DNA of 64,000 nt, from NCBI RefSeq assembly GCF_001279525.1, contig NZ_LGDY01000113.1:1-64000 (forward strand). Reading direction: 5' to 3'. Source of the DNA: Nocardia sp. NRRL S-836. Lineage in GTDB: Bacteria > Actinomycetota > Actinomycetes > Mycobacteriales > Pseudonocardiaceae. Within the stretch, counting starts at the first letter, position 1; every line of letters starts with the position of its first letter. Position numbers and translations under genes: made by a program. This document shows, in pieces, positions 25,059 to 32,592 of this stretch. Below the pieces are notes generated by a model, which was given only the letters and a program-made list of their open reading frames with translations, did not search any database and had not been told where the DNA came from.

Positions 25059-25979
25059 TCAGCCGACCGGGCCGCTGGAGTTGCGCACGACGAGCGTGAC
25101 CGCGTGCTCCGCCGGCTCGACCCGCTCGCCCCTGATCAGCGTGAACAGGTCCGCGACCGCGCGTTCGCCCTGCTGTTTCGCCGCTCCCTCGACCGCGGTC
25201 AGGCCGACCACGCGGGTGAGCTCCTGGCCGTCCAGTGACACGATCGACAGCTCGTCGGGCACCGCGCGCCCGTCGCGCTGCATGCGCAGGTAGATCCCGA
25301 CCGCGGCGGCGCCGTTGGAGCTGATCACCGCCGTGGGCAGGCGTTCGCCGTCCAGCAGCACGTCCACGACCTGCTCGCCGCCGTCGACCGTGGGCGAGCA
25401 CCACACCGTCCACTCAGGACGCACGGTCAGCCCGGCCGCGACCAGGATCTCGTCGTAGGACTCGTCCACGCCGTCGGCCAGCACCAGCGCGACGTCCTCG
25501 TGGCCGAGCAGCAGCAGGTGCTCGACGGCGGTCTGCAGCGCGTGCCGCAGGTCGGTGTCGTCGACGGTCAGGTACGGGATCTCCAGCGCCGTGAGCGCGG
25601 CCCGTTCCGCGTCGTCCAGGGTCATCGACAGCAGCAGCACTCCGTCGACGCGGCGGCCCAGCGGCATCTCGCCGAAGAACTTGGCGCGCGCGTCCTCGGT
25701 GCCCAGCACGTACAGCAGCACGTCGTAGCCGGCCGCCCGCAGCGCGCCTTCGGCGCCCGCGAGCACCGGGTTCACCTCGGCCGTCACCACCGCGATCGCG
25801 TACCGGCGGCCACCGGCCAGCGAGGACGCGTCGCGCGCGATGGCGTACCTCATGCGCCGGGCGACCTCGCTGACGTGCTGTCGCGTCGCCTCCGACACGC
25901 CGGGTTCGCCGCGCAGCGCGCGCGATACGGTCGCAGCGGACACCCCTGCGGCCTTGGCCACGTCGGACATGCTGGTCAC
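25059..25979 (-). CDS. LacI-family transcriptional regulator
   Basis: This 306-residue protein has an N-terminal LacI helix-turn-helix with hinge helix (SMSDVAKAAGVSAATVSRALRGEPGVSEATRQHVSEVARRMRYAI, residues 3-47) and a periplasmic-binding-protein-like sugar domain (MPLGRRVDGVLLLSM, VISSNGAAAVGIYLRMQRDGRAVPDELSIVSLDG). The C-terminus is slightly short. GTG 25979 is preferred because TACGCT lies seven bases upstream, a leaderless arrangement; ATG 25970 is the alternative. Its likely targets are sugar genes such as malQ or tre, but that is inference from proximity. Confidence 0.88.
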   Translation of the reverse strand: MTSMSDVAKAAGVSAATVSRALRGEPGVSEATRQHVSEVARRMRYAIARDASSLAGGRRYAIAVVTAEVNPVLAGAEGALRAAGYDVLLYVLGTEDARAKFFGEMPLGRRVDGVLLLSMTLDDAERAALTALEIPYLTVDDTDLRHALQTAVEHLLLLGHEDVALVLADGVDESYDEILVAAGLTVRPEWTVWCSPTVDGGEQVVDVLLDGERLPTAVISSNGAAAVGIYLRMQRDGRAVPDELSIVSLDGQELTRVVGLTAVEGAAKQQGERAVADLFTLIRGERVEPAEHAVTLVVRNSSGPVG

Positions 25980-25986
25980 GGCCCCG

Positions 25987-25992
25987 AGCGTA
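25987..25992 (-). promoter_or_regulatory. -10 element (TACGCT) for leaderless lacI transcript
   Basis: TACGCT on the minus strand is followed by seven bases and the GTG at 25979. This explains how the gene can be expressed although only 23 bp separate it from the divergent peroxiredoxin gene. Confidence 0.45.
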
Positions 25993-26002
25993 TTGGAGAT
26001 CC

Positions 26003-26452
26003 ATGAAGCCCGGCGACCTCGCCCCCGACTTCACGCTGCCCGACCAGGACGGCACCGACCGCAGCCTCTCCGAACTGCTCGGGAACGGCCCGGTCGTGCT
26101 GTTCTTCTACCCGGCCGCGATGACGTCCGGCTGCACCGCGCAGAGCTGCCACTTCCGCGACCTCGCCGCGGAGTTCGCGCAGGCGGGTGCGCAGCGGGTG
26201 GGGATCTCGCGCGACGAGGTGGCCAGGCAGAAGGAGTTCGCGGAGCGCAACGGCTTCGACTACCCGCTGCTGTCCGATGTCGAGGGTGAGGTCGCCGAGC
26301 GGTTCGGCGTGCGGCGCCGGTTCGGGCCGATCCCGGTCAAGCGGCACACGTTCGTCATCGGCACCGACCGCCGGGTGGTCGAGGTGGTCAAGAGCGAGTT
26401 CTCGATGACCGCGCACGCCGACAAGGCGCTGGCGGCCCTGCGGAAGGGTTAG
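26003..26452 (+). CDS. Peroxiredoxin, Bcp/PrxQ-like
   Basis: This 149-residue thioredoxin-fold peroxidase has GDLAPDFTLPDQDGTDRSLSELLG at the N-terminus and the peroxidatic Cys in FFYPAAMTSGCTAQSCHFRDL (Cys about 44, with the second Cys at 49 as resolving residue, the C-x4-C spacing of PrxQ). It reduces hydrogen and organic peroxides with thioredoxin. GGAG precedes the ATG. It ends overlapping the convergent MmpS-like gene by four bases. Confidence 0.87.
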   Translation: MKPGDLAPDFTLPDQDGTDRSLSELLGNGPVVLFFYPAAMTSGCTAQSCHFRDLAAEFAQAGAQRVGISRDEVARQKEFAERNGFDYPLLSDVEGEVAERFGVRRRFGPIPVKRHTFVIGTDRRVVEVVKSEFSMTAHADKALAALRKG

Positions 26453-26952
26453 CTGTCGGTGATGGTCAGGACGCCGTAGGGCCCGGACGCCTTGCCCTCG
26501 CGGACGGTCCTGCCGTCGATCGTGTACCTGCCGTGCACCTCGCCGCCGTCCGGGCCCGCGACCACCACGAGCATCACGGTGGCGGACGCGGCGCCGTCGG
26601 GCACCTCGATGGTGCGCGTCCACGGCAGCGGCACGCTGCCCTCGTTCTGGATGGACGCGCCGACGGTCGCGGTGATGTTGAACGCCGTGCCGGTGCCGGT
26701 CACCTCGAACACCACCACGCGCTTCGCGGGGCCGGTGGTCTCGGGCGCCGGTGGTGCCACGGCGGCGGTGGTGGTCTCCGCGGTCGCCTCCTGGACCGCT
26801 TCCTTCACCGCGTTGACGAGCCGGCCGCCGTACAGCGCCCCGCCGGTGAGCAGCAGGGCGAACACGAGCAGCAGCACCCACGGCCACCTCGGTGACCGCG
26901 GGACCTCGTGCATGGGCGGCGCGACGCCGTACTCCGGTGGCTGCGCAGACAT
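26449..26952 (-). CDS. MmpS-like membrane-anchored protein
   Basis: This 167-residue protein has a Pro-rich cytoplasmic N-terminus, one transmembrane helix (WPWVLLLVFALLLTGGALYGG, about residues 23-43), a Thr/Ala/Pro linker and an extracytoplasmic beta domain (VVFEVTGTGTAFNITATVGASIQNEGSVPLPWTRTIEVPDG). The EVTGTGTA-NIT motif is that of the MmpS/transport-accessory family, which in mycobacteria partners MmpL lipid exporters. No MmpL gene is nearby, so this is an orphan. The start is ATG 26952. Confidence 0.72.
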   Translation of the reverse strand: MSAQPPEYGVAPPMHEVPRSPRWPWVLLLVFALLLTGGALYGGRLVNAVKEAVQEATAETTTAAVAPPAPETTGPAKRVVVFEVTGTGTAFNITATVGASIQNEGSVPLPWTRTIEVPDGAASATVMLVVVAGPDGGEVHGRYTIDGRTVREGKASGPYGVLTITDS

Positions 26953-26995
26953 GGTGACCCCCTCGCTGAGGAAGTCGATCTCCCCCGGCCCGCCG

Positions 26996-27565
26996 TTACC
27001 GCAGTCCGGCCAGCACGAAGTCGGCGATCTCACCGGCCAGCACGGCCGGTGACTTCGGACCGTCCGGCCGGTACCACATGGGCAGCTGGTTCACGACGCC
27101 CAGCGCGATCCGCACGACCGTGTCCGCGGGCACGGCGGAGCTGAAGTCGCCGTCCGCCTGCCCCTTCTCGACCACCGCGAGGAACGTCTCGTGGTAGCGG
27201 CGGCGTTCGGCGCGGAAGTCGGCCATCCGGTCCTCGCCCAGCCGCGGCATCTCGCGGACGAACACCGCGGTCTCGTCGACCCGTTCGGCGGTCGAGACGA
27301 CGAGCGAGGACAGGATCTCGCGCACCGTCTCGGCCGCGGGCAGGCCGAGGCCGATGATCCGGTCCATGTCGGCGGACTGCGCCGTGATGAGCAGCCGGTA
27401 GATCTCGAAGAGCAGGTCGTCCTTGGAGCGGAAGTAGTGGTACAGCGCGCCTTTGGTCACCTCGGCGGCCGCCACGACCTCCTGCACCGACGTCGCGTCG
27501 TAGCCCTTCGACGCGAACAGGCGGACGGCCGCGTCCATGATCCGCTGCTCGGTGGTGCCCGGCAC
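26996..27565 (-). CDS. TetR-family regulator
   Basis: This 189-residue protein starts at GTG 27565, only two bases after the LLM oxidoreductase stop, so it is the second gene of that operon. The N-terminal helix-turn-helix is QRIMDAAVRLFASKGYDATSVQEVVAAAEVTKGALYHYFRSKDDLLFEIY. The ligand domain resembles KstR2/FadR-like TetR proteins that sense acyl-CoA thioesters, but this is weak. A perfect 16-bp palindrome stands in front of the operon and is the obvious autoregulatory operator. Confidence 0.87.
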   Translation of the reverse strand: MPGTTEQRIMDAAVRLFASKGYDATSVQEVVAAAEVTKGALYHYFRSKDDLLFEIYRLLITAQSADMDRIIGLGLPAAETVREILSSLVVSTAERVDETAVFVREMPRLGEDRMADFRAERRRYHETFLAVVEKGQADGDFSSAVPADTVVRIALGVVNQLPMWYRPDGPKSPAVLAGEIADFVLAGLR

Positions 27566-27567
27566 GG

Positions 27568-28518
27568 CTATCGCCCTGGGGCCAGCGCGCGTACCTGCTC
27601 GACCTGGTCGCCACCGGTCGGGAGCAGGGCGATGATCGGCGTGTCCACACCGGCGGCCTGGTACTCGGCGACCCGCTCACGGCACCGGTCCACCGACCCG
27701 TGCACGACCAGCGCGTCGACGACCTCGTCGGGGATCGCCTTCGAGGCGGCCTTGCGGTCGCCGGCGGCCCACGCCTCGTGCATCGGGCGCAGCACCTCAC
27801 CGCGGCCCAGCCAGTCGTGGAAGGCCGCGTAGGCGGGCACGGTCAGGTAGGTGCTGATCAGCATCCGGCCCAGCGCCCGTGCCGCGTCGGCGTCCTCGGT
27901 CGGGCACACGAAGATCCGCGCGGCCAGCTCCGCCTCGCCCAGCTCCGCCCGCACCTGCGGCACGTCCTGCGCGGCGAGCCAGTTCGTGATCGCGCCGTCG
28001 GCCTCGCGACCGGCCAGCCGCAGCATGTTCGGGCGCAGCGCGGCGAGCATGATCGGCACCTTCGCGGCGGGCGGGCGCTCCAGCTTGAACCCGGAGACGG
28101 CGAACGTGTCGTACTGGGCGGTGACCTTCTCCCCCGCCAGCGCGGCCTTGAGGAACCGCAGCGTGTCGCGGGTGCGCTTGAACGGCTCCTCGAACGGGAT
28201 GGCGTTCCAGCGCTGCACGATCGCGGGCGACGACGAGCCGATGCCGAGCACGAACCGGCCGCCGGTCACCTCGGCGAGCGTCGCCGCCGTCATCGCGAGC
28301 GTCGCGGGACCACGCGTGTAGACGGGCGCGATCGCGGGGCCGAAGCGCAGCTCCGACGACCACTGGGCGGCCAGCGCCAGCGGCGTGAAGGCGTCCGTCC
28401 CGGTCGTCTCGGCCGACCACACGTCGGTGTAGCCGAGGTCGGCCAGCTCGCTGACCAGCGCGCGGTGGTCGAGCACCGGCACGCCGATCAGCGGCAGCGT
28501 GATTCCCCAACGAGCCAT
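27568..28518 (-). CDS. LLM-class (F420-dependent type) oxidoreductase
   Basis: This 316-residue luciferase-like TIM-barrel protein begins at ATG 28518 with GGGAGG nearby. Sequence landmarks are WGITLPL at the N-terminus, YTDVWSAETTGTDAFTPLALAAQWSSELRFGPAIAPVYTRGPATLAMTAATL (about 38-90) and GGRFVLGIGSSSPAIVQRWNAIPFEEPFKRTRDTLRFLK. In actinomycetes this subgroup normally uses coenzyme F420 and performs hydride transfers on varied substrates. Substrate is unknown. It is co-transcribed with the TetR gene and next to the hydroxycinnamate gene set. Confidence 0.85.
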   Translation of the reverse strand: MARWGITLPLIGVPVLDHRALVSELADLGYTDVWSAETTGTDAFTPLALAAQWSSELRFGPAIAPVYTRGPATLAMTAATLAEVTGGRFVLGIGSSSPAIVQRWNAIPFEEPFKRTRDTLRFLKAALAGEKVTAQYDTFAVSGFKLERPPAAKVPIMLAALRPNMLRLAGREADGAITNWLAAQDVPQVRAELGEAELAARIFVCPTEDADAARALGRMLISTYLTVPAYAAFHDWLGRGEVLRPMHEAWAAGDRKAASKAIPDEVVDALVVHGSVDRCRERVAEYQAAGVDTPIIALLPTGGDQVEQVRALAPGR

Positions 28519-28550
28519 GAGCGCCTCCCAAGTCCACTTGGGCAACACCC

Positions 28551-28566
28551 TACCGACCGGTCGGTA
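28551..28566. promoter_or_regulatory. TetR operator palindrome
   Basis: TACCGACCGGTCGGTA is a perfect 16-bp palindrome, 32 bp upstream of the LLM oxidoreductase ATG and 4 bp after the O-methyltransferase stop. ACCGACCGGTCGGT-type sites are classic for actinobacterial TetR repressors, and the operon it heads encodes one. Confidence 0.65.
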
Positions 28567-28569
28567 TGC

Positions 28570-29244
28570 CTACAACTTCCGCGCGAAGGTCAGGCCGTCG
28601 GCGATGGGCACGAGCACCGACTCCACCCGCGGGTCGGCCAGCACGAACCGGTTGAACGCGTCGATCGCCGCCGCGTTGCCCTCGGGCCGCTCGCCGGCGG
28701 CCTCGCCGTAGTAGAGCGTGTTGTCCGCGAGCAGCAGACCGCCCTGCCGCACCCGTGGCACCAGCAGGTCCCAGTAGTGCGCGTACCCGACCTTGTCCGC
28801 GTCGATGAACACCAGGTCGATCGTCGGCTCCTCCGGCAGCTCGGCGATCGTCTGCCCGGCGGGGCCCAGGCGCAGCTCGATGCGGTCGCGCACACCGGCC
28901 GCCTGCCAGGCCTCCTCGGCGATCCGCGTCCACTCCGCCGAGACGTCGCAGGTGATGACCTTTCCGGAGGGTGGAAGCGCCTGCGCGAACGCGAGCGTGG
29001 AGTACCCGGTGTAGGTGCCGACCTCGACCACGGTCTGCGCGCCGGTGATCTTCACCAGCAGGGACAGCAGGGCCGCCTGCTCGTGCGGGATCTGCATCTC
29101 CGCCGAGTCGCCGAGCTCCAGCGTCCGCGCGATCAGCTTCTCCTGCACGGCGCTGGGCCGGCCCGCCTGCTCGCGCACGTAGTGGTAGATCTGCGGGGTC
29201 ATGACCACGGTCTTGAAGTCGTTCACGCGCGGCCCTTCTCTCAT
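28570..29244 (-). CDS. Caffeoyl-CoA/catechol-type O-methyltransferase
   Basis: The protein has 224 residues from ATG 29244 (ATGA overlap with the preceding gene). GTG 29226, with AAGGG upstream, is an alternative start. It is a class I methyltransferase of the Methyltransf_3 family: TVVEVGTYTGYSTLAFAQAL (SAM motif I, near 70), VITCDVSAEWTRIAEEAWQAAG, DLVFIDADKVGYAHYW (metal-binding Asp) and LLADNTLYYG (metal-binding D-N pair). Members methylate one hydroxyl of vicinal diphenols with Mg2+. Coupled to an ammonia-lyase and a probable tyrosine hydroxylase, it would convert caffeate or DOPA to ferulate-type products. Confidence 0.85.
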   Translation of the reverse strand: MREGPRVNDFKTVVMTPQIYHYVREQAGRPSAVQEKLIARTLELGDSAEMQIPHEQAALLSLLVKITGAQTVVEVGTYTGYSTLAFAQALPPSGKVITCDVSAEWTRIAEEAWQAAGVRDRIELRLGPAGQTIAELPEEPTIDLVFIDADKVGYAHYWDLLVPRVRQGGLLLADNTLYYGEAAGERPEGNAAAIDAFNRFVLADPRVESVLVPIADGLTFARKL

Positions 29245-29999
29245 AGTCGGGTGATGAACGTCCTGAGGGTGTCGCGGTACTCGGGTCGCACCGGGTGTTT
29301 CGCGAGGTCACGGCCGATGGCGGCGAAGACGGCGGCGCGGTGTGCACGGTAGCGGCTGGTGCAGACGTTTTCGCGGCTGACCAGGAAGAACTCGTCGAAC
29401 CTGTCTCGTTCGGCGTCGGTGGTGGACAGGCGCGCACGCCCCGACTCGCGCAGCAACGAGTTGCCGTCGGGCACGAGTTTGCGCATGACCTCCATGTGTG
29501 CCAACAGGTTCGCCTTGCTCGCAGCGGCCAGCGGCGCTGCCGCCGCGGACCCCAGTGCGGCGCGGGCCCTGCGCAGCAGACCGGGCACGGGCTCGTAGTC
29601 ACGGGCCCAGCGCCCGCTGAACGCCGGGTCGAACGACGTCATCAACGGCCGGATGACGTCCTCGTACACCTCACGGGAACAGCTGCCCGAATACGCCAGC
29701 AGCGCCGAGTACGCGTCGTATCCAAGCGCAGTGAGGCGGACTAGTTGCGAATCAGGCTCGCGTATCAGCCGATCGAGTGAAGCCGAAAGAAACCTCCAGA
29801 CCAGGAACGCGGCGTGGTGGCCGAGGAACCAGCGGTGGACGGCCAGCCCGGCCTCGTCACCGGGGGTCCTGATCACGATCGGGAGCTGGTAGCAGTCGTC
29901 CGCGCACGGGATCAGTTCCGCACCCGGCATCGGCAGCCGCAGCACCGGCAGGTCGACGACCGCGTGACCCCACAGGGGACTGCAAACGGGCGCACTCAT
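29241..29999 (-). CDS. Probable haem-dependent L-tyrosine hydroxylase (LmbB2/Orf13-like)
   Basis: This 252-residue soluble protein starts at ATG 29999, sharing one base with the lyase stop. I see no common enzyme motif. The pattern HRWFLGHHAAFLVWRFL (about residues 55-71), ALGYDAYSALLAYSGSCSREVYEDVIRPLM and DPAFSGRWARDYEPV resembles the haem-dependent aromatic oxygenases that 3-hydroxylate tyrosine in lincomycin, anthramycin and hormaomycin pathways (LmbB2, Orf13, HrmE). His55 is a candidate axial haem ligand. Its place between an aromatic ammonia-lyase and a catechol O-methyltransferase fits tyrosine-to-DOPA chemistry. The family call is from memory and moderately certain. Confidence 0.55.
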   Translation of the reverse strand: MSAPVCSPLWGHAVVDLPVLRLPMPGAELIPCADDCYQLPIVIRTPGDEAGLAVHRWFLGHHAAFLVWRFLSASLDRLIREPDSQLVRLTALGYDAYSALLAYSGSCSREVYEDVIRPLMTSFDPAFSGRWARDYEPVPGLLRRARAALGSAAAAPLAAASKANLLAHMEVMRKLVPDGNSLLRESGRARLSTTDAERDRFDEFFLVSRENVCTSRYRAHRAAVFAAIGRDLAKHPVRPEYRDTLRTFITRL

Positions 30000-31684
30000 C
30001 ACAAACCGTCCATTTCCGCCGCGTTGTCAGCGGCGACGCGCTCTCGGGCGTTGAACTCTCCGGCTTTGGACTCTTCGACTCTGGACTCTTCGGCGCCGAA
30101 CTCCCGGACCTTGAACTTCCGGGCGTCGAACCCGTGGGCGGTGACCCCCTCGGCGCCGGCGTGCTCGGCGTTCCCGGCTCTCTCGGCTTCCTCGGTGACG
30201 ATCCGGTCGAGCAGGTCGGCGACCCGGCCGATCGCCACGTCCAGCGGCCGGTCCTGGACGATCGCGGGCACCTCGGCGGCGATCCGGTCGAAGACCGCCG
30301 CGAGCCTCGGGGCCAGCGGGCGGCGCGCACCGACGTGCACGGCCTGGCGCAGCGCGACGGCGAGCCCGCCGTGCAGGTAGCGCAGCAGCTTCGCCTGGTC
30401 GAGCGCGGTCAGCGCGGCCTGCGTGCCGAACGGGACGACGTCCTGGTTGTGCAGGTTGGTCGGCAGGCTCTGCGCCGAGGCGGGCGCCGCGGCCCTGCGC
30501 ATCGCGGCCACGGTGGCGGTGGCGGAGATCTGGATGCCCTGCACGGCGTGCTGCTGTCCCGGCGCCGGGCTGAGCATCGGCGGCAGGCCGCCGGTGCGGT
30601 GCGGGTCCACGAGCAGGTCGAGCTGCCGTTCGGCCAGGTTGCCGACCTGCACCAGCGCGACGTTGAGCGCGTCGGCGGCGAACGCGCCGGGCTGGCCGAA
30701 GAAGTTGCCGCCGTGCACGACCTCCCCGGTCTCCGGGAAGAACAACGGGTTGTCGCTCACGCCGTTGAGGTCGCGGCGCACCACCTCGTCCGCGTGCCGC
30801 ACGCTGGTGCGGGCCGCGCCCAGCAGCTGCGGCACGCACCGGATGCTGTACGCCTCCTGCAGCGGGCGTTCGCCGGAGGGCGTGCTGCCCCGCAACCAGG
30901 TCCGCAGCCCGGCACCGGCGTCCGCGACGTCCGGATGGCCGAACGCGGCCAGCAGCGCGGGCGACGCGAACTCCGTGCCACAGCCGAGGACGTCGGTCAT
31001 CAGCGCCGACAGCAGTTCCGCGACGCGGCACGACCTCGTGGCCTGCGCGACCGCGAGACCGAGTGCGGCCGAGGTGACCGAGGTGCCGTTCACCACGGCG
31101 AGGGCGTCGCGCCCGTCGAGCTCCAGCACGCGCAGCCCCGCCTGCCCCAGCGCGTCGGCGGCCGGCAGCAGCCGCCCGCTCAGGAACGCGTTCCCGTTGC
31201 CGCGCAACGCATGCGCCACGTACGCCAGCGGCTGGAGGTCACCGCTCGCGCCGACCGACCCGAGCCGCGGCACCGCGGGGGCGAAGTCGGTCGCCAGCAT
31301 CGCGACCAGCGCGTCGACGACGTGTTCCGAGACGCCGGAACGCCCGTGCGCCAACGAGAACAACCGCGCCAGCACCGCGGCCCTGACGACCTCGGGCGGC
31401 AGCAGCTCGCCGTGCCCGACGATGTGGTGCAGGATCGTGTTGTCACTCTGCCCGGCGCCGTCCGCGCGCCCCTCGAAGGCGACGAGCGGCCCGAAACCCG
31501 TTGTCACACCGTAGATCGCACGGCCGGAGCCGCTGATCTCCAGCACGAACTCGCGGCAGCGGGCGATCCGCGCCCGCACGTCGCCGGGCAGCTCGACGGC
31601 CAACGGCCCTCTCGCCTGCTCCAGATGCGCGGGTGACAGTGCCGCCGCCAGGCTCAGGGCAGCGGAGGATGTTCCGACGGGCAC
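29999..31684 (-). CDS. MIO-type aromatic amino-acid ammonia-lyase (tyrosine ammonia-lyase-like)
   Basis: The protein has 561 residues from GTG 31684, with GGAGG just upstream; longer upstream frames lack such a site. The MIO prosthetic group forms from ASG at about residues 146-148 (LGSVGASGDLQPLAYVAHAL). The catalytic Tyr is in IYGVTTGFGP (Tyr58). LHH at about 85-87 aligns with the VHH of Rhodobacter TAL, whose His89 selects tyrosine. QEAYSIRCVPQLLGA, NPLFFPETGEVVHGGNFFGQP and NLHNQDVVPFGT complete the family set. It would deaminate tyrosine or DOPA to coumarate or caffeate; aminomutase or histidase activity cannot be excluded. The last ~60 residues are a charged low-complexity tail not typical of the family. 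Confidence 0.82.
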   Translation of the reverse strand: MPVGTSSAALSLAAALSPAHLEQARGPLAVELPGDVRARIARCREFVLEISGSGRAIYGVTTGFGPLVAFEGRADGAGQSDNTILHHIVGHGELLPPEVVRAAVLARLFSLAHGRSGVSEHVVDALVAMLATDFAPAVPRLGSVGASGDLQPLAYVAHALRGNGNAFLSGRLLPAADALGQAGLRVLELDGRDALAVVNGTSVTSAALGLAVAQATRSCRVAELLSALMTDVLGCGTEFASPALLAAFGHPDVADAGAGLRTWLRGSTPSGERPLQEAYSIRCVPQLLGAARTSVRHADEVVRRDLNGVSDNPLFFPETGEVVHGGNFFGQPGAFAADALNVALVQVGNLAERQLDLLVDPHRTGGLPPMLSPAPGQQHAVQGIQISATATVAAMRRAAAPASAQSLPTNLHNQDVVPFGTQAALTALDQAKLLRYLHGGLAVALRQAVHVGARRPLAPRLAAVFDRIAAEVPAIVQDRPLDVAIGRVADLLDRIVTEEAERAGNAEHAGAEGVTAHGFDARKFKVREFGAEESRVEESKAGEFNARERVAADNAAEMDGL

Positions 31685-31869
31685 GACGCCTCCAGGGGAT
31701 TCGGCGCAGCTCGTTCGGCGCGACACGGTTTTCCTGGCCGCGCCAACGACTTCAGCAACACCCGCGACGATCCCGGTTGACCGGCCGGTGAGGAAGGGCC
31801 TTCCGTACCAAATGATCAGACCGTTTGTCGGCACTCCCGGCTGAAAGCGTCCTCAGTCCCCGGTCGCGG

Positions 31870-32592
31870 TCAGTCGTCCGCCGTGACGAGCCCGCCGGAC
31901 CGGTCGTCGAACTCTCCGTCGACGATGCGGGCCAGCACCCGCGCCGACTGCTCCACCGGGGTGAACCTGCCTTGCTCCCGCTGAGACTTCGCCCACCGGG
32001 CAACGCGCTGGCCGTGGTCGTCGGCCGGCGTGGTCCGGCAGCCGCGGCCCATCAGGCCGACGTCGACCATGCCGGGGTCGTAGCTCAGCACGGCGATCGG
32101 CCGGTGCTTGAGCTCGACCGCGAGGTTCTCCCCCAGCTTGAGCACCGCGGCCTTGGACACCGAGTACGCCGACAGCAACGGCCACCGGTGCACGCCCGCG
32201 TTGCTGACGACGTTGACGATCCGGCCGCTGGTCATCGTGCGGATCGCCGCGTTGGTGGCGAAGGCGAGGCCGCGGAGGTTGACCTCGAACGTCCGCCACC
32301 ACTCGTTCTCGTCGACCTCCCACGTCGGGCCGACCGGACCGCCGAGCGCACCGTTGTTGACCAGCACGTCGACCGGCCCGAGGCTCTCGATCAGCTTCGG
32401 TGTCGCGTGCGGGTCGCCGAGGTCGGCGACGTGCGTCTCGACGTCGATGCCCCGCGCCGTGAGCTCCCGCCCGGCGCAGGCGAGCGCCCGTTCGTCGCGG
32501 CCGGTGATGACGAGCCGGTGGCCCTGTGCGCCAACGGCTTCGCTGAACGCCCGGCCGAGCTCCTTCGCCCCGCCGGTGATGAGCACGCGCAT
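31870..32592 (-). CDS. Short-chain dehydrogenase/reductase
   Basis: This 240-residue classical SDR has the cofactor motif TGGAKELG (residues 6-13), LVNNGALGG near 80, and the catalytic Ser-Tyr-Lys: IVNVVSNAGVHRWPLLSAYSVSK with Tyr about 151 and Lys about 155. ATG 32592 shares one base with the ligase stop (TGATG), so the two are coupled. An arylpropanoid or acyl substrate is suggested by the ligase, but nothing in the sequence defines it. 185 bp separate it from the lyase gene downstream. Confidence 0.87.
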   Translation of the reverse strand: MRVLITGGAKELGRAFSEAVGAQGHRLVITGRDERALACAGRELTARGIDVETHVADLGDPHATPKLIESLGPVDVLVNNGALGGPVGPTWEVDENEWWRTFEVNLRGLAFATNAAIRTMTSGRIVNVVSNAGVHRWPLLSAYSVSKAAVLKLGENLAVELKHRPIAVLSYDPGMVDVGLMGRGCRTTPADDHGQRVARWAKSQREQGRFTPVEQSARVLARIVDGEFDDRSGGLVTADD

